Shown: positions 34,901 through 42,895 of the stretch, piece after piece
Layout: every line of letters begins with the position of its first letter
Position numbering within the stretch: the stretch's first letter is position 1
Assembly: GCA_963664715.2 (NCBI GenBank)
Contig: CAXXUY010000016.1
Span: forward strand, 1 to 64,000
From: JAPOXR01 sp963664715
GTDB taxonomy: Bacteria; Pseudomonadota; Alphaproteobacteria; Rhodobacterales; Rhodobacteraceae
Direction: 5' to 3'
DNA: 64,000 bases
Translations under genes and position numbers: made by a program
Notes under the pieces: model-generated
Databases searched by the model: none
What the model was told of the DNA's origin: nothing
Seen by the model: only the letters and a program-made list of their open reading frames with translations

Positions 34901-36016
34901 CTAGAGGGCCATGTCATCCCGGTGGATGATTGCAGACCGGGCCGGGTATCCCAGGATCGCGGTGACTTCGTCCGAACGTCGTCCGCTTATCTTCCGAGCT
35001 TCCGTGCTAGTATAGCGAACAAGCCCCTGTCCCAGCAATGGCCCGCCATCGAGGACGATTCCGACAGGTTCACCTCTCTCAAATGCCCCTTCCACGCGTT
35101 TCACTCCTGCAGGCAGCAGCGATCTGCCTGACCGCAACGCCTTCGCCGCTCCTGCATCCACCACCACGTTCCCTTTCGGTTTCATGGATCCGATCCAACG
35201 CCTCCGCGAGGTCTTCGGATCTCCCTGGGGCAGGAAGAGAGTGCAAATGCCGCCCTTCAGCAATCCGGTTACAGGGTGCGTGACGTCTCCCCGCGCAATG
35301 ATCATCGCACATCCTGCGCGGGTTGCAGTCTTTGCGGCCATCAGCTTGGTCTTCATTCCACCCTTGGAGGTCAGGGCGCCGGCATCTCCAGCCATTTGAT
35401 TGATATCACTGGATATTTCATTGACGATTGGAATCAGTCTTGCACCGGGGTTTGTTCTCGGATCGCTGTCGAAGAGGCCATCTACATCCGAAAACAGTAT
35501 GAGCAAGTCGGCATTTGTCATCACGGCGACCTGTGCAGCAAGCCGGTCATTGTCCCCGAACCTGATTTCATCGGTCGCTATGGTGTCGTTTTCGTTGATC
35601 ACCGGGACGACATTTTGACTGAGCAGGTTCTCCAGCGTCGCCCTGGAATTCAGGTATCTGCGCCGATCTTCACTGTCCTCGAGCGTCAAAAGGATCTGGG
35701 CTGCTATCAGGTCATGGGGAGCAAGGGTTTCCTCGAATGCCCGAGCCAGCCGGATCTGGCCGACAGCCGCTGCACCCTGGCTCTGCTCAAGCGAGAGAGT
35801 GTCAGTTCCAAGGCCGAGAATCCGGCGCCCGAGCGCAATCGATCCCGAGGACACAACCAATACCTTCCTGCCCTCCGATCTCAGGAACGCCACGTCCCGA
35901 ACCAAGGCCTGGAGCCATTCCTGCCTCAGATTGCCGGTCCGGGCGTCCACGAGGAGAGAGGAGCCGATCTTCAGGACCACGCGCCTTGCATGTCTGATGT
36001 GATCTACGGATTCCAT
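34901..36016 (-). CDS. proB: glutamate 5-kinase
   Basis: A 371-residue kinase, first and feedback-controlled step of proline synthesis. The amino-acid-kinase domain has VVLKIGSSLLVD, VVSSGSIALGRRILG, VPVINENDTIATDEIRFGDND and LTSKGGMKTKLMAAK. A C-terminal PUA domain follows (GNVVVDAGAAKALRSGRSLLPAGV). The ATG at 36016 overlaps the end of obgE by 13 bases and begins MESVDHIRHARR; longer readings up to 36088 lie inside obgE and are rejected. Confidence 0.96.
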   Translation of the reverse strand: MESVDHIRHARRVVLKIGSSLLVDARTGNLRQEWLQALVRDVAFLRSEGRKVLVVSSGSIALGRRILGLGTDTLSLEQSQGAAAVGQIRLARAFEETLAPHDLIAAQILLTLEDSEDRRRYLNSRATLENLLSQNVVPVINENDTIATDEIRFGDNDRLAAQVAVMTNADLLILFSDVDGLFDSDPRTNPGARLIPIVNEISSDINQMAGDAGALTSKGGMKTKLMAAKTATRAGCAMIIARGDVTHPVTGLLKGGICTLFLPQGDPKTSRRRWIGSMKPKGNVVVDAGAAKALRSGRSLLPAGVKRVEGAFERGEPVGIVLDGGPLLGQGLVRYTSTEARKISGRRSDEVTAILGYPARSAIIHRDDMAL

Positions 36017-37038
36017 GGTGTCGCTTCTGCCACCGTGGACCCAACTCGCCCTTGGTCTGCAATGGAGCCGGCGATGCGCCTGAGACATTCGTCAACACCC
36101 CAGCCAGCGACTGCTGAAACCGGGATGACACGATTGTCGCAGGCTTCGGACAATCTGGACACCCGTGCAGCCAAGTCCTTTTCCGTCAAGGCATCGGCCT
36201 TTGTAAGAATGGTGATTCGGGGTTTGTCGACCAGCCCCTTTCCATAGGCCTTCAACTCGTTGACTACCTTGAGGTAATCATCCTCGATCTGATCGGACGT
36301 GCCGTCAACCAAGTGGAGCAGTACCGGGCATCGTTCGACATGACCGAGAAAGAGGTCGCCCAGACCCTTGCCTTCATGTGCACCCTCGATCAGTCCCGGG
36401 ATATCGGCAAGCACGAACTCACCATCATCCAGTCGGACCGTTCCCAGCGCGGGATGCAGGGTCGTAAACGGATAGTCGGCTATTTTCGGTTTGGCATTCG
36501 AAGTGGCAGAAAGAAATGTTGACTTGCCGGCGTTAGGCAATCCCAGCAAACCGGCGTCGGCAAGCAGCTTCAGTCGCAGCCAGAACGTTCTTTCCAATCC
36601 CGGCTGGCCGCGATTGGCAGTTCGCGGCGCCTGGTTGGTTGATGACTTGAAATGGCTGTTGCCAAAGCCGCCATTTCCGCCCTGCAAGAGAAGCCGCCGT
36701 TCCCCTTCCCTTACGAGATCAAATACAACGTGTTCCTTGAATTCGTCGAGTATTTCCGTTCCAACCGGAACTCGCAAATCGAGATCTGATCCGCTTGCCC
36801 CGGTTTGCATCTTTCCGCGCCCCGCCTGTCCATCACCTGCCGAAACATGCCGTTTGTACCGGAAATCGACAAGAGTATTCAGGTCACAGACAGCTGTTAC
36901 GAATACGCTGCCGCCATTTCCGCCATTTCCGCCATCGGGGCCGCCGAATTCCACGTTCTTTTCACGCCGAAAGCTGGCTGCTCCGGCACCGCCGGACCCC
37001 GAACGTGCATGGATTATTGCCAGATCGACAAACTTCAC
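36004..37038 (-). CDS. obgE: Obg family GTPase CgtA
   Basis: A 344-residue GTPase involved in large ribosomal subunit maturation and stress signalling. Residues 1 to about 158 form the glycine-rich Obg fold (GSGGAGAASFRREK, GGPDGGNGGNGGSV). The G domain follows with LGLPNAGKST (G1), DYPFTTLHP (switch I), ADIPGLIEGAHEG (G3) and LTKADAL (G4). There is no long C-terminal OCT domain, as in many alphaproteobacteria. It follows rpmA in the standard rplU-rpmA-obgE order after a 94-base spacer and overlaps proB. Confidence 0.97.
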   Translation of the reverse strand: MKFVDLAIIHARSGSGGAGAASFRREKNVEFGGPDGGNGGNGGSVFVTAVCDLNTLVDFRYKRHVSAGDGQAGRGKMQTGASGSDLDLRVPVGTEILDEFKEHVVFDLVREGERRLLLQGGNGGFGNSHFKSSTNQAPRTANRGQPGLERTFWLRLKLLADAGLLGLPNAGKSTFLSATSNAKPKIADYPFTTLHPALGTVRLDDGEFVLADIPGLIEGAHEGKGLGDLFLGHVERCPVLLHLVDGTSDQIEDDYLKVVNELKAYGKGLVDKPRITILTKADALTEKDLAARVSRLSEACDNRVIPVSAVAGWGVDECLRRIAGSIADQGRVGSTVAEATPWNP

Positions 37039-37132
37039 GGATCAGACCTCCGCTTGCATTTGCCCTGGGCGAGAACGATTGGAAGATGATGTGCCGCGTG
37101 TTCGCTGCGGCAGCGCGCTTCGCTGCGGCCGG

Positions 37133-37402
37133 TTATTCGCCAGCCTCCGCTATCGGTGCAACCGAGATGTACTTGCGATTCTTGAACCCCTTGGTGAACA
37201 CGACCCTTCCGTGAGCGGTCGCAAATATCGTGTGGTCCCTTCCGCACGCCGAGCCCTTGCCCGGCCAGAACTTGTTTCCCCTCTGCCGGACGATGATGTT
37301 GCCGGGCAGAACCGTTTCGCCGCCAAACTTCTTGACCCCAAGCCGCCGGCCTGCCGAGTCGCGGCCATTGCGCGAGGAGCCTCCTGCCTTCTTGTGTGCC
37401 AT
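37133..37402 (-). CDS. rpmA: 50S ribosomal protein bL27
   Basis: An 89-residue ribosomal protein. The N-terminus MAHKKAGGSSRNGRDSAGRR is the canonical extension that reaches the peptidyl-transferase centre, followed by LGVKKFGGETVLPGNIIVRQ and FWPGKGSACGRDHTIFA. It starts 12 bases after rplU, a nearly universal pairing. Length and sequence are normal. Confidence 0.98.
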   Translation of the reverse strand: MAHKKAGGSSRNGRDSAGRRLGVKKFGGETVLPGNIIVRQRGNKFWPGKGSACGRDHTIFATAHGRVVFTKGFKNRKYISVAPIAEAGE

Positions 37403-37414
37403 TTCAGATCCTCC

Positions 37415-37921
37415 CTATTGTGGCTGATCAGGTTGTTCCTGCCGGCCGCCCGGCACGAATTCGCTTTTGCCAAGGCCGGGTACATCGATCGAGGTTACGA
37501 CATATCGGAACAGCGGTTGCCGGTGACCCTTTGTCCGTTTCGAGGAGTGCTTGCGCCGGCGCTTCTTGAAATTGATGACCTTGCGGGACAGAAAACTCTC
37601 ACGCAGTTCGAGGACCACCCGCGCACCCTCGATCTTCGGTGTGCCGAGCATGGTTTTCTCGTTGGTCGCCACGAGAACGTCTTCAACAATCCACTGGTCT
37701 TTCCCCTCTGAGACGGACGCCTCGAAGAATGACCCCGACCTTACCCTGAATTGCTTGCCAGCAAACCTGATGACCGCTGAAAGTTCCTCGTCACCAATCA
37801 CGCGCGGGGGCGGATCGGCATCATCCTCTCCCGAATCAGCGACTTCTTCTTGTTCACTTTCCAGTTCATCCTCAACCGATTCATCCTCATCGACCAAGGT
37901 CTCGTCGTTTGTCGTAGCCAT
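37415..37921 (-). CDS. rplU: 50S ribosomal protein bL21 with acidic N-terminal extension
   Basis: A 168-residue protein. The bL21 core begins at about residue 45 (SAVIRFAGKQFRVRSGSFFEA, then KVINFKKRRRKHSSKRTKGHRQ and the rRNA-binding KxGHRQ end). It is preceded by some 40 residues that are almost only Asp and Glu (DEDESVEDELESEQEEVADS). The common length is about 100 residues, so the acidic head and a short C-terminal tail are additions. The ATG at 37921 has GGTGAG just upstream. Starting instead at an internal codon would still leave an extension, since the open frame holds no Met at the core boundary. Confidence 0.94.
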   Translation of the reverse strand: MATTNDETLVDEDESVEDELESEQEEVADSGEDDADPPPRVIGDEELSAVIRFAGKQFRVRSGSFFEASVSEGKDQWIVEDVLVATNEKTMLGTPKIEGARVVLELRESFLSRKVINFKKRRRKHSSKRTKGHRQPLFRYVVTSIDVPGLGKSEFVPGGRQEQPDQPQ

Positions 37922-37995
37922 CTTCTCACCGAATAAGAAATCGTTCCCGGATCCGGTACGAGGAAATCCGGACAAGCGCCCGCTCAGGCGAGCGG

Positions 37996-38024
37996 TGTAT
38001 TGAGGAGCAACTCCCCTTTGTCAA
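37996..38024 (-). promoter_or_regulatory. predicted sigma-70 promoter of rplU-rpmA, with leader hairpin
   Basis: On the minus strand TTGACA (38019-38024) is followed after 17 bases by AATACA (37996-38001), a perfect -35 with a weak -10. Just downstream a perfect 6-bp hairpin, CCGCTC / GAGCGG (37980-37995), would lie at the start of the leader RNA and might serve feedback control by bL21. That role is inference. Confidence 0.55.
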
Positions 38025-38411
38025 GGACATAGTTGGCTGACACCGATCCAAATGAACCAGTATGTCAAAGGCAAGGTCCAAATCACGGATTCCACCTCTG
38101 CACCAGTGTTTTCCTCTCGAAACAGGTCAAGACATCACTGCCCGATCCGGCAACGTGCACCCAGAAATGCGCGGTCACGCCCAACCCAATCACGTCCTTC
38201 AGGGCATTGTCTTTCGCCCCCCTGCGCCGACTGTCATCGAAATACGCTTTCCGGATCCGGCCAGGACACCCGGCGTTTGCCAACTTCCATCCGATACCGT
38301 TGCCGATCTCGTGTCCTTCTCGGTGCTCGCGACCTGCGCGCCGCATCCCCTCCATGGCAATATACCGGGCCGTATAGGGGCGATACGGCGCGCGCTATTT
38401 CCCGGCTTGAA

Positions 38412-38897
38412 ATGGCAGGAAACCGCATCGTGCCGCCAGCCAGAAGTTGGTCGGACCCGGACGCGCGCCGCTGCCTGCTGTGCCAGGCTCCTTTCGGTGA
38501 AGACAGGGATGGCAGAGAAGTGGAGGAGTTGCGCCCGGGACTCGGCGTTTGCCAGACATGCACCTCCGAGGACGAGCTTGACGAGCCGGAAGGATGGGAA
38601 GCCGAGACCCGCCTGTCTCGCAAGCAGGCCGCAGTAAATGTCAGGAGAGATATTGCCCTGGTCAAAATGGTGGGTTTCAACCGGAGTCAGGCTATCGACA
38701 ACATGCTGGAAGCTGGCGTGGACAGGGCCAGGGCCGAGGAAGCTGTCGACAACATGATCCATGCCATGCATGCCGAACAGGCACTTAACCAGTCGCTGAA
38801 AGGACTCGAGAGAAGCAGGAAACAACCTTTGTGGTCGATCGTCGGAAGCGTCATGATCGTGCTGGTGCCTGTTCTGGCCGTCATATACTGGCTCTGA
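38412..38897 (+). CDS. putative zinc-ribbon protein with C-terminal membrane anchor
   Basis: A 161-residue protein of unknown function. It shows two CxxC knuckles (RRCLLCQAPF and GVCQTCTSEDEL) that could hold one zinc ion. A charged central helix region follows (RKQAAVNVRRDIALVKMVGF, RSQAIDNMLEAGVDRARAEEAVDNMI) that looks like a UBA-type three-helix motif. One transmembrane helix sits at the very C-terminus (WSIVGSVMIVLVPVLAVIYWL). The ATG at 38412 is chosen because upstream sequence in frame is Arg- and Ser-rich without protein character. It stands alone, divergent from rplU. Cytoplasmic domain with a tail anchor is the most likely topology. Confidence 0.7.
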   Translation: MAGNRIVPPARSWSDPDARRCLLCQAPFGEDRDGREVEELRPGLGVCQTCTSEDELDEPEGWEAETRLSRKQAAVNVRRDIALVKMVGFNRSQAIDNMLEAGVDRARAEEAVDNMIHAMHAEQALNQSLKGLERSRKQPLWSIVGSVMIVLVPVLAVIYWL

Positions 38898-39375
38898 CCG
38901 GGTGCCACGATGTTCCAGACGAAACAGTTGCCAGGTCCTTGTCAAAGGCGCTGAACCTCTCGTCCGGTTATCTATCAAAGGTGGGTAGCCATCGGGTCTG
39001 TGCCTGCCACCCGGCGCGTAGGAGCAACATCGGGAAATCAGGGCACCTGTCTTCCGAACAGAACTCCCAAGTAGTTTCGGCCGATTCCCCGGGCAATCCA
39101 TACGTTGCGCCAGGCAGCGTCTCGCAAGCGAATTCTGTTGTTCAAGACACCAGGCCTCTTTCAGCATATCCAACTTCCGTTTGCTCCCGTAGTCAGCCAA
39201 GGTGGCGATTGCAGTCCCGCCAAGTGCCGCTTCGGCGATCCGGTGCCTGTCAATGCCCTGATACAGATGGAATTTCATGGACGCTTTGCTGAACCGAAGG
39301 TAGACAGCAGCCCCTTCCAGAAATGACGGCTGCCATAACCCAAATAGAATGATGGAACATTTGAGGGCTCGCACG
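38898..39375. other. no recognisable gene
   Basis: A minus-strand open frame runs through here and antisense through the zinc-ribbon gene, but its sequence lacks protein character. I see no RNA gene or repeat. Confidence 0.4.
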
Positions 39376-39804
39376 ATGGACGACGCTTACGGCACTATGA
39401 TTCGGCTCAACCTTGTCGAAGGGAATGACGAGGAGATCCTTCACCGGGTTCCTCTCGGAACTCCGACTTCCCAAGGGAACATCATTGAATCGAAACTGCA
39501 GGAATTGCTGTTCCGCAATCCGCAGACACTGCCGATCGGATCCATCGATAAGGCCCATGACGGCGTCATTCCCGTTTGCCAGGAATTGTATACCCCGGCA
39601 GGCTACGTGGATGCGCTTTACATCAATAATCTCGGGCGCCTGACGATCGCCGAATTCAAGCTTTGGCGCAATCCGCAGGCGCGCCGGGAGGTCATCGGCC
39701 AGATACTGGACTACGCAAAGGAACTTGCTGCCTGGAGCTACGAGGATCTGCAACGAGAGGTTTCCAGAGCTCTCAGGAAGAAGGGAAACGTGCTCCATGA
39801 ACTA

Positions 39805-40981
39805 GTCTCCTGAATCTGAAATTCGCATCAAACCTCTTCGCTCACGCCGAGCTTGTTCGCCTTGAGACAGAACCTCCTGACTGACGCAAGGATCTCGTCG
39901 GCGGATTTGACCCACTTGTAGGGCTTCGGCTTCTCGTTGTGCGCGTCGATGAAAGACATGATGTCGGCGTTGAGCTCCGCAACCGAGAGGTGAACGCCTC
40001 TCTGCAGCTTCTTCCTGGTCAGTTCCGCAAACCAGCGCTCGACCTGGTTGAGCCATGACGCCGAGGTCGGCGTGAAGTGGACATGCCAGTGCCTGCGGCG
40101 GGCAAGCCACGCCCTGACCTTCTCCGTCTTGTGCGTCGCGTAGTTGTCCATCACCAGATGAACGTCCAGCCCTTCGGGAACCGCCGCCTCGACCTCCTCG
40201 AGGAAGCCGAGGAACTCCGTGGCGCGATGGCGCCTGCTGCACTTGCCGATCACCGCGCCGGTGGCCACGTCGAGCGCGGCGAAAAGCGTTGTCGTGCCGT
40301 GGCGGACATAGTCGTGGGTTCTCCGCTCGGCCACCCCCGGCGCCATCGGCAGGACCGGCTGCGTCCGGTCCAGCGCCTGGATCTGCGACTTCTCGTCGAC
40401 GCACAGGACAACCGCACGGTCCGGCGGGGCCAAGTAGAGCCCCACGATGTCCTGCACCTTGTCAACAAACAGCGGGTCCCTCGAAAGCTTGAACGTCTCG
40501 CTCCGGTGCGGCTTCAGGCTGAACGCCGACCAGATCCGGTGCACGGTCGTGTGCGACACCCCCGTCTTCTCGGCCATGCTCCGGACCGACCAGTGCGTCG
40601 CATCCTTCGGCATCGTGTTCAGCGTCAACTCCACCACCTCCGCCACCTTGTCGTCTGTCACGGTGCGGGGCCGACCGGAGCGGTACTCGTCCGAGAGGCC
40701 CCCGATGCGCTTCTCGGCGAACCGCCTGCGCCACTTGCCGACAGTGTGCTCGTGAACGCCGGTCCGCCCGGCGATCTCCCTGCTTCGGAGCCCCTCGGCA
40801 CACAGAAGGATGATCCTGCAACGGTCGGACAGCGACCTCGGCGATTTGTGCCTTCGGACATGCGCCTCGAGAAACTCGCGCTCCTCCTCGCTCAGCACCA
40901 CTTCCACTGCCTTGCCTCTCATCGAACTGCCTCCTGTTGGTGTCACTTGCCGCTTTGATAACAACTATCGTTACAGAAGAC
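39805..40981 (-). mobile_element. IS630 family insertion sequence
   Basis: An element of 1177 bp bounded by TA duplications (39803-39804 and 40982-40983), as expected for IS630. Terminal inverted repeats start GTCTCCTGAATC on the left and, read inward, GTCTTCTGTAAC on the right, with 18 of 28 positions equal. It carries one full-length transposase gene on the minus strand. The right end abuts the IS5 element. Confidence 0.88.
39828..40922 (-). CDS. IS630 family transposase
   Basis: A 364-residue DDE transposase. N-terminal helix-turn-helix segments (LRSREIAGRTGVHEHTVGKW, then WSVRSMAEKTGVSHTTVHRI) bind the ends. The catalytic triad lies in VVLCVDEKSQ, LVMDNYATHK and SWLNQVERWF (D, D, E). The ATG at 40922 follows AGGAGG; a longer reading to 40964 begins near the inverted repeat. 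The gene is intact and so could be active. Confidence 0.93.
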   Translation of the reverse strand: MRGKAVEVVLSEEEREFLEAHVRRHKSPRSLSDRCRIILLCAEGLRSREIAGRTGVHEHTVGKWRRRFAEKRIGGLSDEYRSGRPRTVTDDKVAEVVELTLNTMPKDATHWSVRSMAEKTGVSHTTVHRIWSAFSLKPHRSETFKLSRDPLFVDKVQDIVGLYLAPPDRAVVLCVDEKSQIQALDRTQPVLPMAPGVAERRTHDYVRHGTTTLFAALDVATGAVIGKCSRRHRATEFLGFLEEVEAAVPEGLDVHLVMDNYATHKTEKVRAWLARRRHWHVHFTPTSASWLNQVERWFAELTRKKLQRGVHLSVAELNADIMSFIDAHNEKPKPYKWVKSADEILASVRRFCLKANKLGVSEEV

Positions 40982-41829
40982 TAGGGTGTGGACTCAATTG
41001 ATCGCCTTGCCAGAGTTCGCAGCAGGTAGCGTGTCTCGGCAAGCAGCACGGTGGACAGGTAGTTCCTGGCCCGCTTCTCGTATCTCGTTGCCACTCTCCG
41101 GAACTCTTTGATTTTGCTGAAGAAACGCTCCACAGGGTTGCGCCTGGCGTAGAGATCCCGGTCCAGATCCCGCGACACCTTCCGGTTCACCTTGGAGGGA
41201 ATCACGGCAACCCCGCCAGCCTCGGCGACAAGGTCCAGGATGGCATCGCTGTCATAGGCCCTGTCGGCAATCACCCTGGTTCCGGCCTCGAGGCCGACCA
41301 GCAATTCCGGCGCATGCGTGCAGTCGGCCGCCTGTCCCGGCGACAGACGCACCGCAAGCGATCGCCCCGCACCGTCCAGCGCAGCGTGGATCTTCGTCGT
41401 CAGACCGCCACGGCTGCGCCCGATCTCGCGCGGCTCACCGTCCCGGCGCGAGCCGGAGCCGTGCTTGTGTACCCGCACCGCCGAGGAGTCGATCATCCGC
41501 TCCCCCAGACTGGCCGCCGAACCACCGTCCGGGCCATCCTCGTCATCGCCGTCCAGGCCGGCAAACCGTTGAAGATCCGAGATGATCCTCGCCCAGGTCC
41601 CGTCCTTGCTCCAGCGGTTGTAGCGGTTGTAGCAGGTCGTATACGGGCCGTAACGCTCGGGCAGGTCACGCCAGGGCGAGCCAGCCCGCAGAATGAAAAA
41701 GATCCCGTCCATGATCCGACGGTCGTTCCTGCGGACAGGCCCCCGACGTCCCGTCGGCATCACCGAGCTCAACAACTCCCATTCCTCATCCGTCATATCG
41801 TGTCGATCACCAGACAACTCCACCTCCAT
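40981..41829 (-). CDS. IS5 family transposase
   Basis: A 282-residue DDE transposase: MTDEEWELLSSVMP and GIFFILRAGSPWRDLPERYG at the N-terminus, first Asp in MIDSSAVRVHKHG, second in VIADRAYDSDAIL, Glu in RNPVERFFSKIKEFRRVATRYEK (the Y-(2)-R-(3)-E-(6)-K type signature). The reading frame leaves the element and its TAG stop (40981-40983) belongs to the target-site duplication. The start may be ATG 41829 or TTG 41832. A single uninterrupted frame is present. Confidence 0.92.
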   Translation of the reverse strand: MEVELSGDRHDMTDEEWELLSSVMPTGRRGPVRRNDRRIMDGIFFILRAGSPWRDLPERYGPYTTCYNRYNRWSKDGTWARIISDLQRFAGLDGDDEDGPDGGSAASLGERMIDSSAVRVHKHGSGSRRDGEPREIGRSRGGLTTKIHAALDGAGRSLAVRLSPGQAADCTHAPELLVGLEAGTRVIADRAYDSDAILDLVAEAGGVAVIPSKVNRKVSRDLDRDLYARRNPVERFFSKIKEFRRVATRYEKRARNYLSTVLLAETRYLLRTLARRSIESTP

Positions 41830-41884
41830 CAAACAATCCGATCCAACTCTCTATAGCATGGTTCATACAATTTGGGTACAGACT
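40985..41884 (-). mobile_element. IS5 family (IS427-like) insertion sequence
   Basis: An element of 900 bp flanked by CTAG direct repeats (40981-40984 and 41885-41888), the usual 4-base target of IS427-type IS5 elements. Ends are GGTGTGGACTCAATTG on the left and, inverted, AGTCTGTACCCAAATTG on the right, imperfect repeats. It holds one transposase on the minus strand. It sits exactly at the right junction of the IS630 element. Confidence 0.87.
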
Positions 41885-42895
41885 CTAGTGTGCGCCAGAT
41901 ACCCCGAAACCGACGAGTCTGCGTTCGTGGACAACGTGACCCGCCATCTCAGACGCGGCGAGTTCCTGTTGCTGATCATCGGCGACGGCATTCGTGAAGA
42001 CGTCGAGAACATCGTTGATTTTGTCCAGGTGCACAGCGGCTTGCATTTCAACCTCGCACTCGTCGAAGCAGCGCTCTACAGCGACACGCATGGGCGCATC
42101 ATCATTCAGCCTCGCACAATTGCCCGCACCGAATTGGTCAAGCGATTGGTTTTCGAGACAGGTGAAGCCGTCGACCTTCCCCCAGACGACACCGAAGACA
42201 AGGACGAACTGTCGAACCATGAACGGGAAAACCTCCGCTATTGGGCCGCGGTTCTCGAAGGCTATTCATTTTCTGACGTCACCGTCGAGGTTCCCACGGG
42301 AACCAAGGAATCGAATCTGTATGTCCGGGTAAACAGTTCCGAATCTGGCAGATGGGATCTCTATTTTGCGGGATATCTGAACCGGAGTTCTTCCAAAGGC
42401 ATCGGTTGCTAACTGATGCGCAACAAGAACAACCCGCATGCAGTGCACATCTATGAGCAGCTTTGGGGAGCCGTGGACGAATTGCGTGAGGAAATGGGAG
42501 ACGATCTGGATCGTTGGGTCAACAAGAGCGGTAACCCGCGGATCGGATTCCATCGCAAAGAGAGGTTGCCGTTCGAATTGCCGGAAGATTCAGCCGAATT
42601 TCTTGAATCAGTCGATTGGATGCAAAAAAAGCTCGACCTGCTTGTGAGCACACTTCATTCCCGGTTGAAAGGAATGCTACGCAATAAGGTATAACGGCTG
42701 CAGGCAACCGCTTCGACCGTCATCCAACCCTTGTCGGTGATCAATCAGCCCGTGGTGGACACCCTCCCATGGCCTCCCGCAACCTCGACAGTGCGGCCTG
42801 CCGTCATTCGTGACAGAAAAAAGGACAGCATCATCAAGCCGGTTACGCGCAACGAATAGGCCGGAATCCATGGGCGTGCCCAGCCTGCCGGGCAG

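Larger units (their letters stand above)
39376..42694 (+). pseudogene. PD-(D/E)XK nuclease-like gene disrupted by two insertion sequences
   Basis: The 5' part (39376-39802) reads ESKLQELLFRNPQTLP, then YVDALYINNLGRLTIAEFKL: an Asp and an E-x-K pair in the spacing of a PD-(D/E)XK nuclease, followed by QILDYAKELAAW. After the insertions (39805-41884) the frame resumes at 41885 as VCARYPETDESAFVDNVTRH. Joining the two across one CTAG restores ...LHELVCARYPETD without loss. The 3' part runs to a TAA at 42410, and the same frame continues at once (LMRNKNNPHAVHIYEQLWGA to 42694), so a nonsense mutation may have hit the dead gene. The intact product would be about 410 residues, perhaps a restriction- or defence-type nuclease. 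The ATG at 39376 is one option; 39349 is another. Confidence 0.75.

Noticed and set aside
36491..37711. Plus-strand open frame of about 400 codons
   Set aside because: It is antisense to obgE, rpmA and rplU, which are certain.
38199..39374. Long minus-strand open frame antisense to the zinc-ribbon gene
   Set aside because: Composition is Arg/Ser-rich and motif-free, and half of it mirrors a better-supported plus-strand gene.
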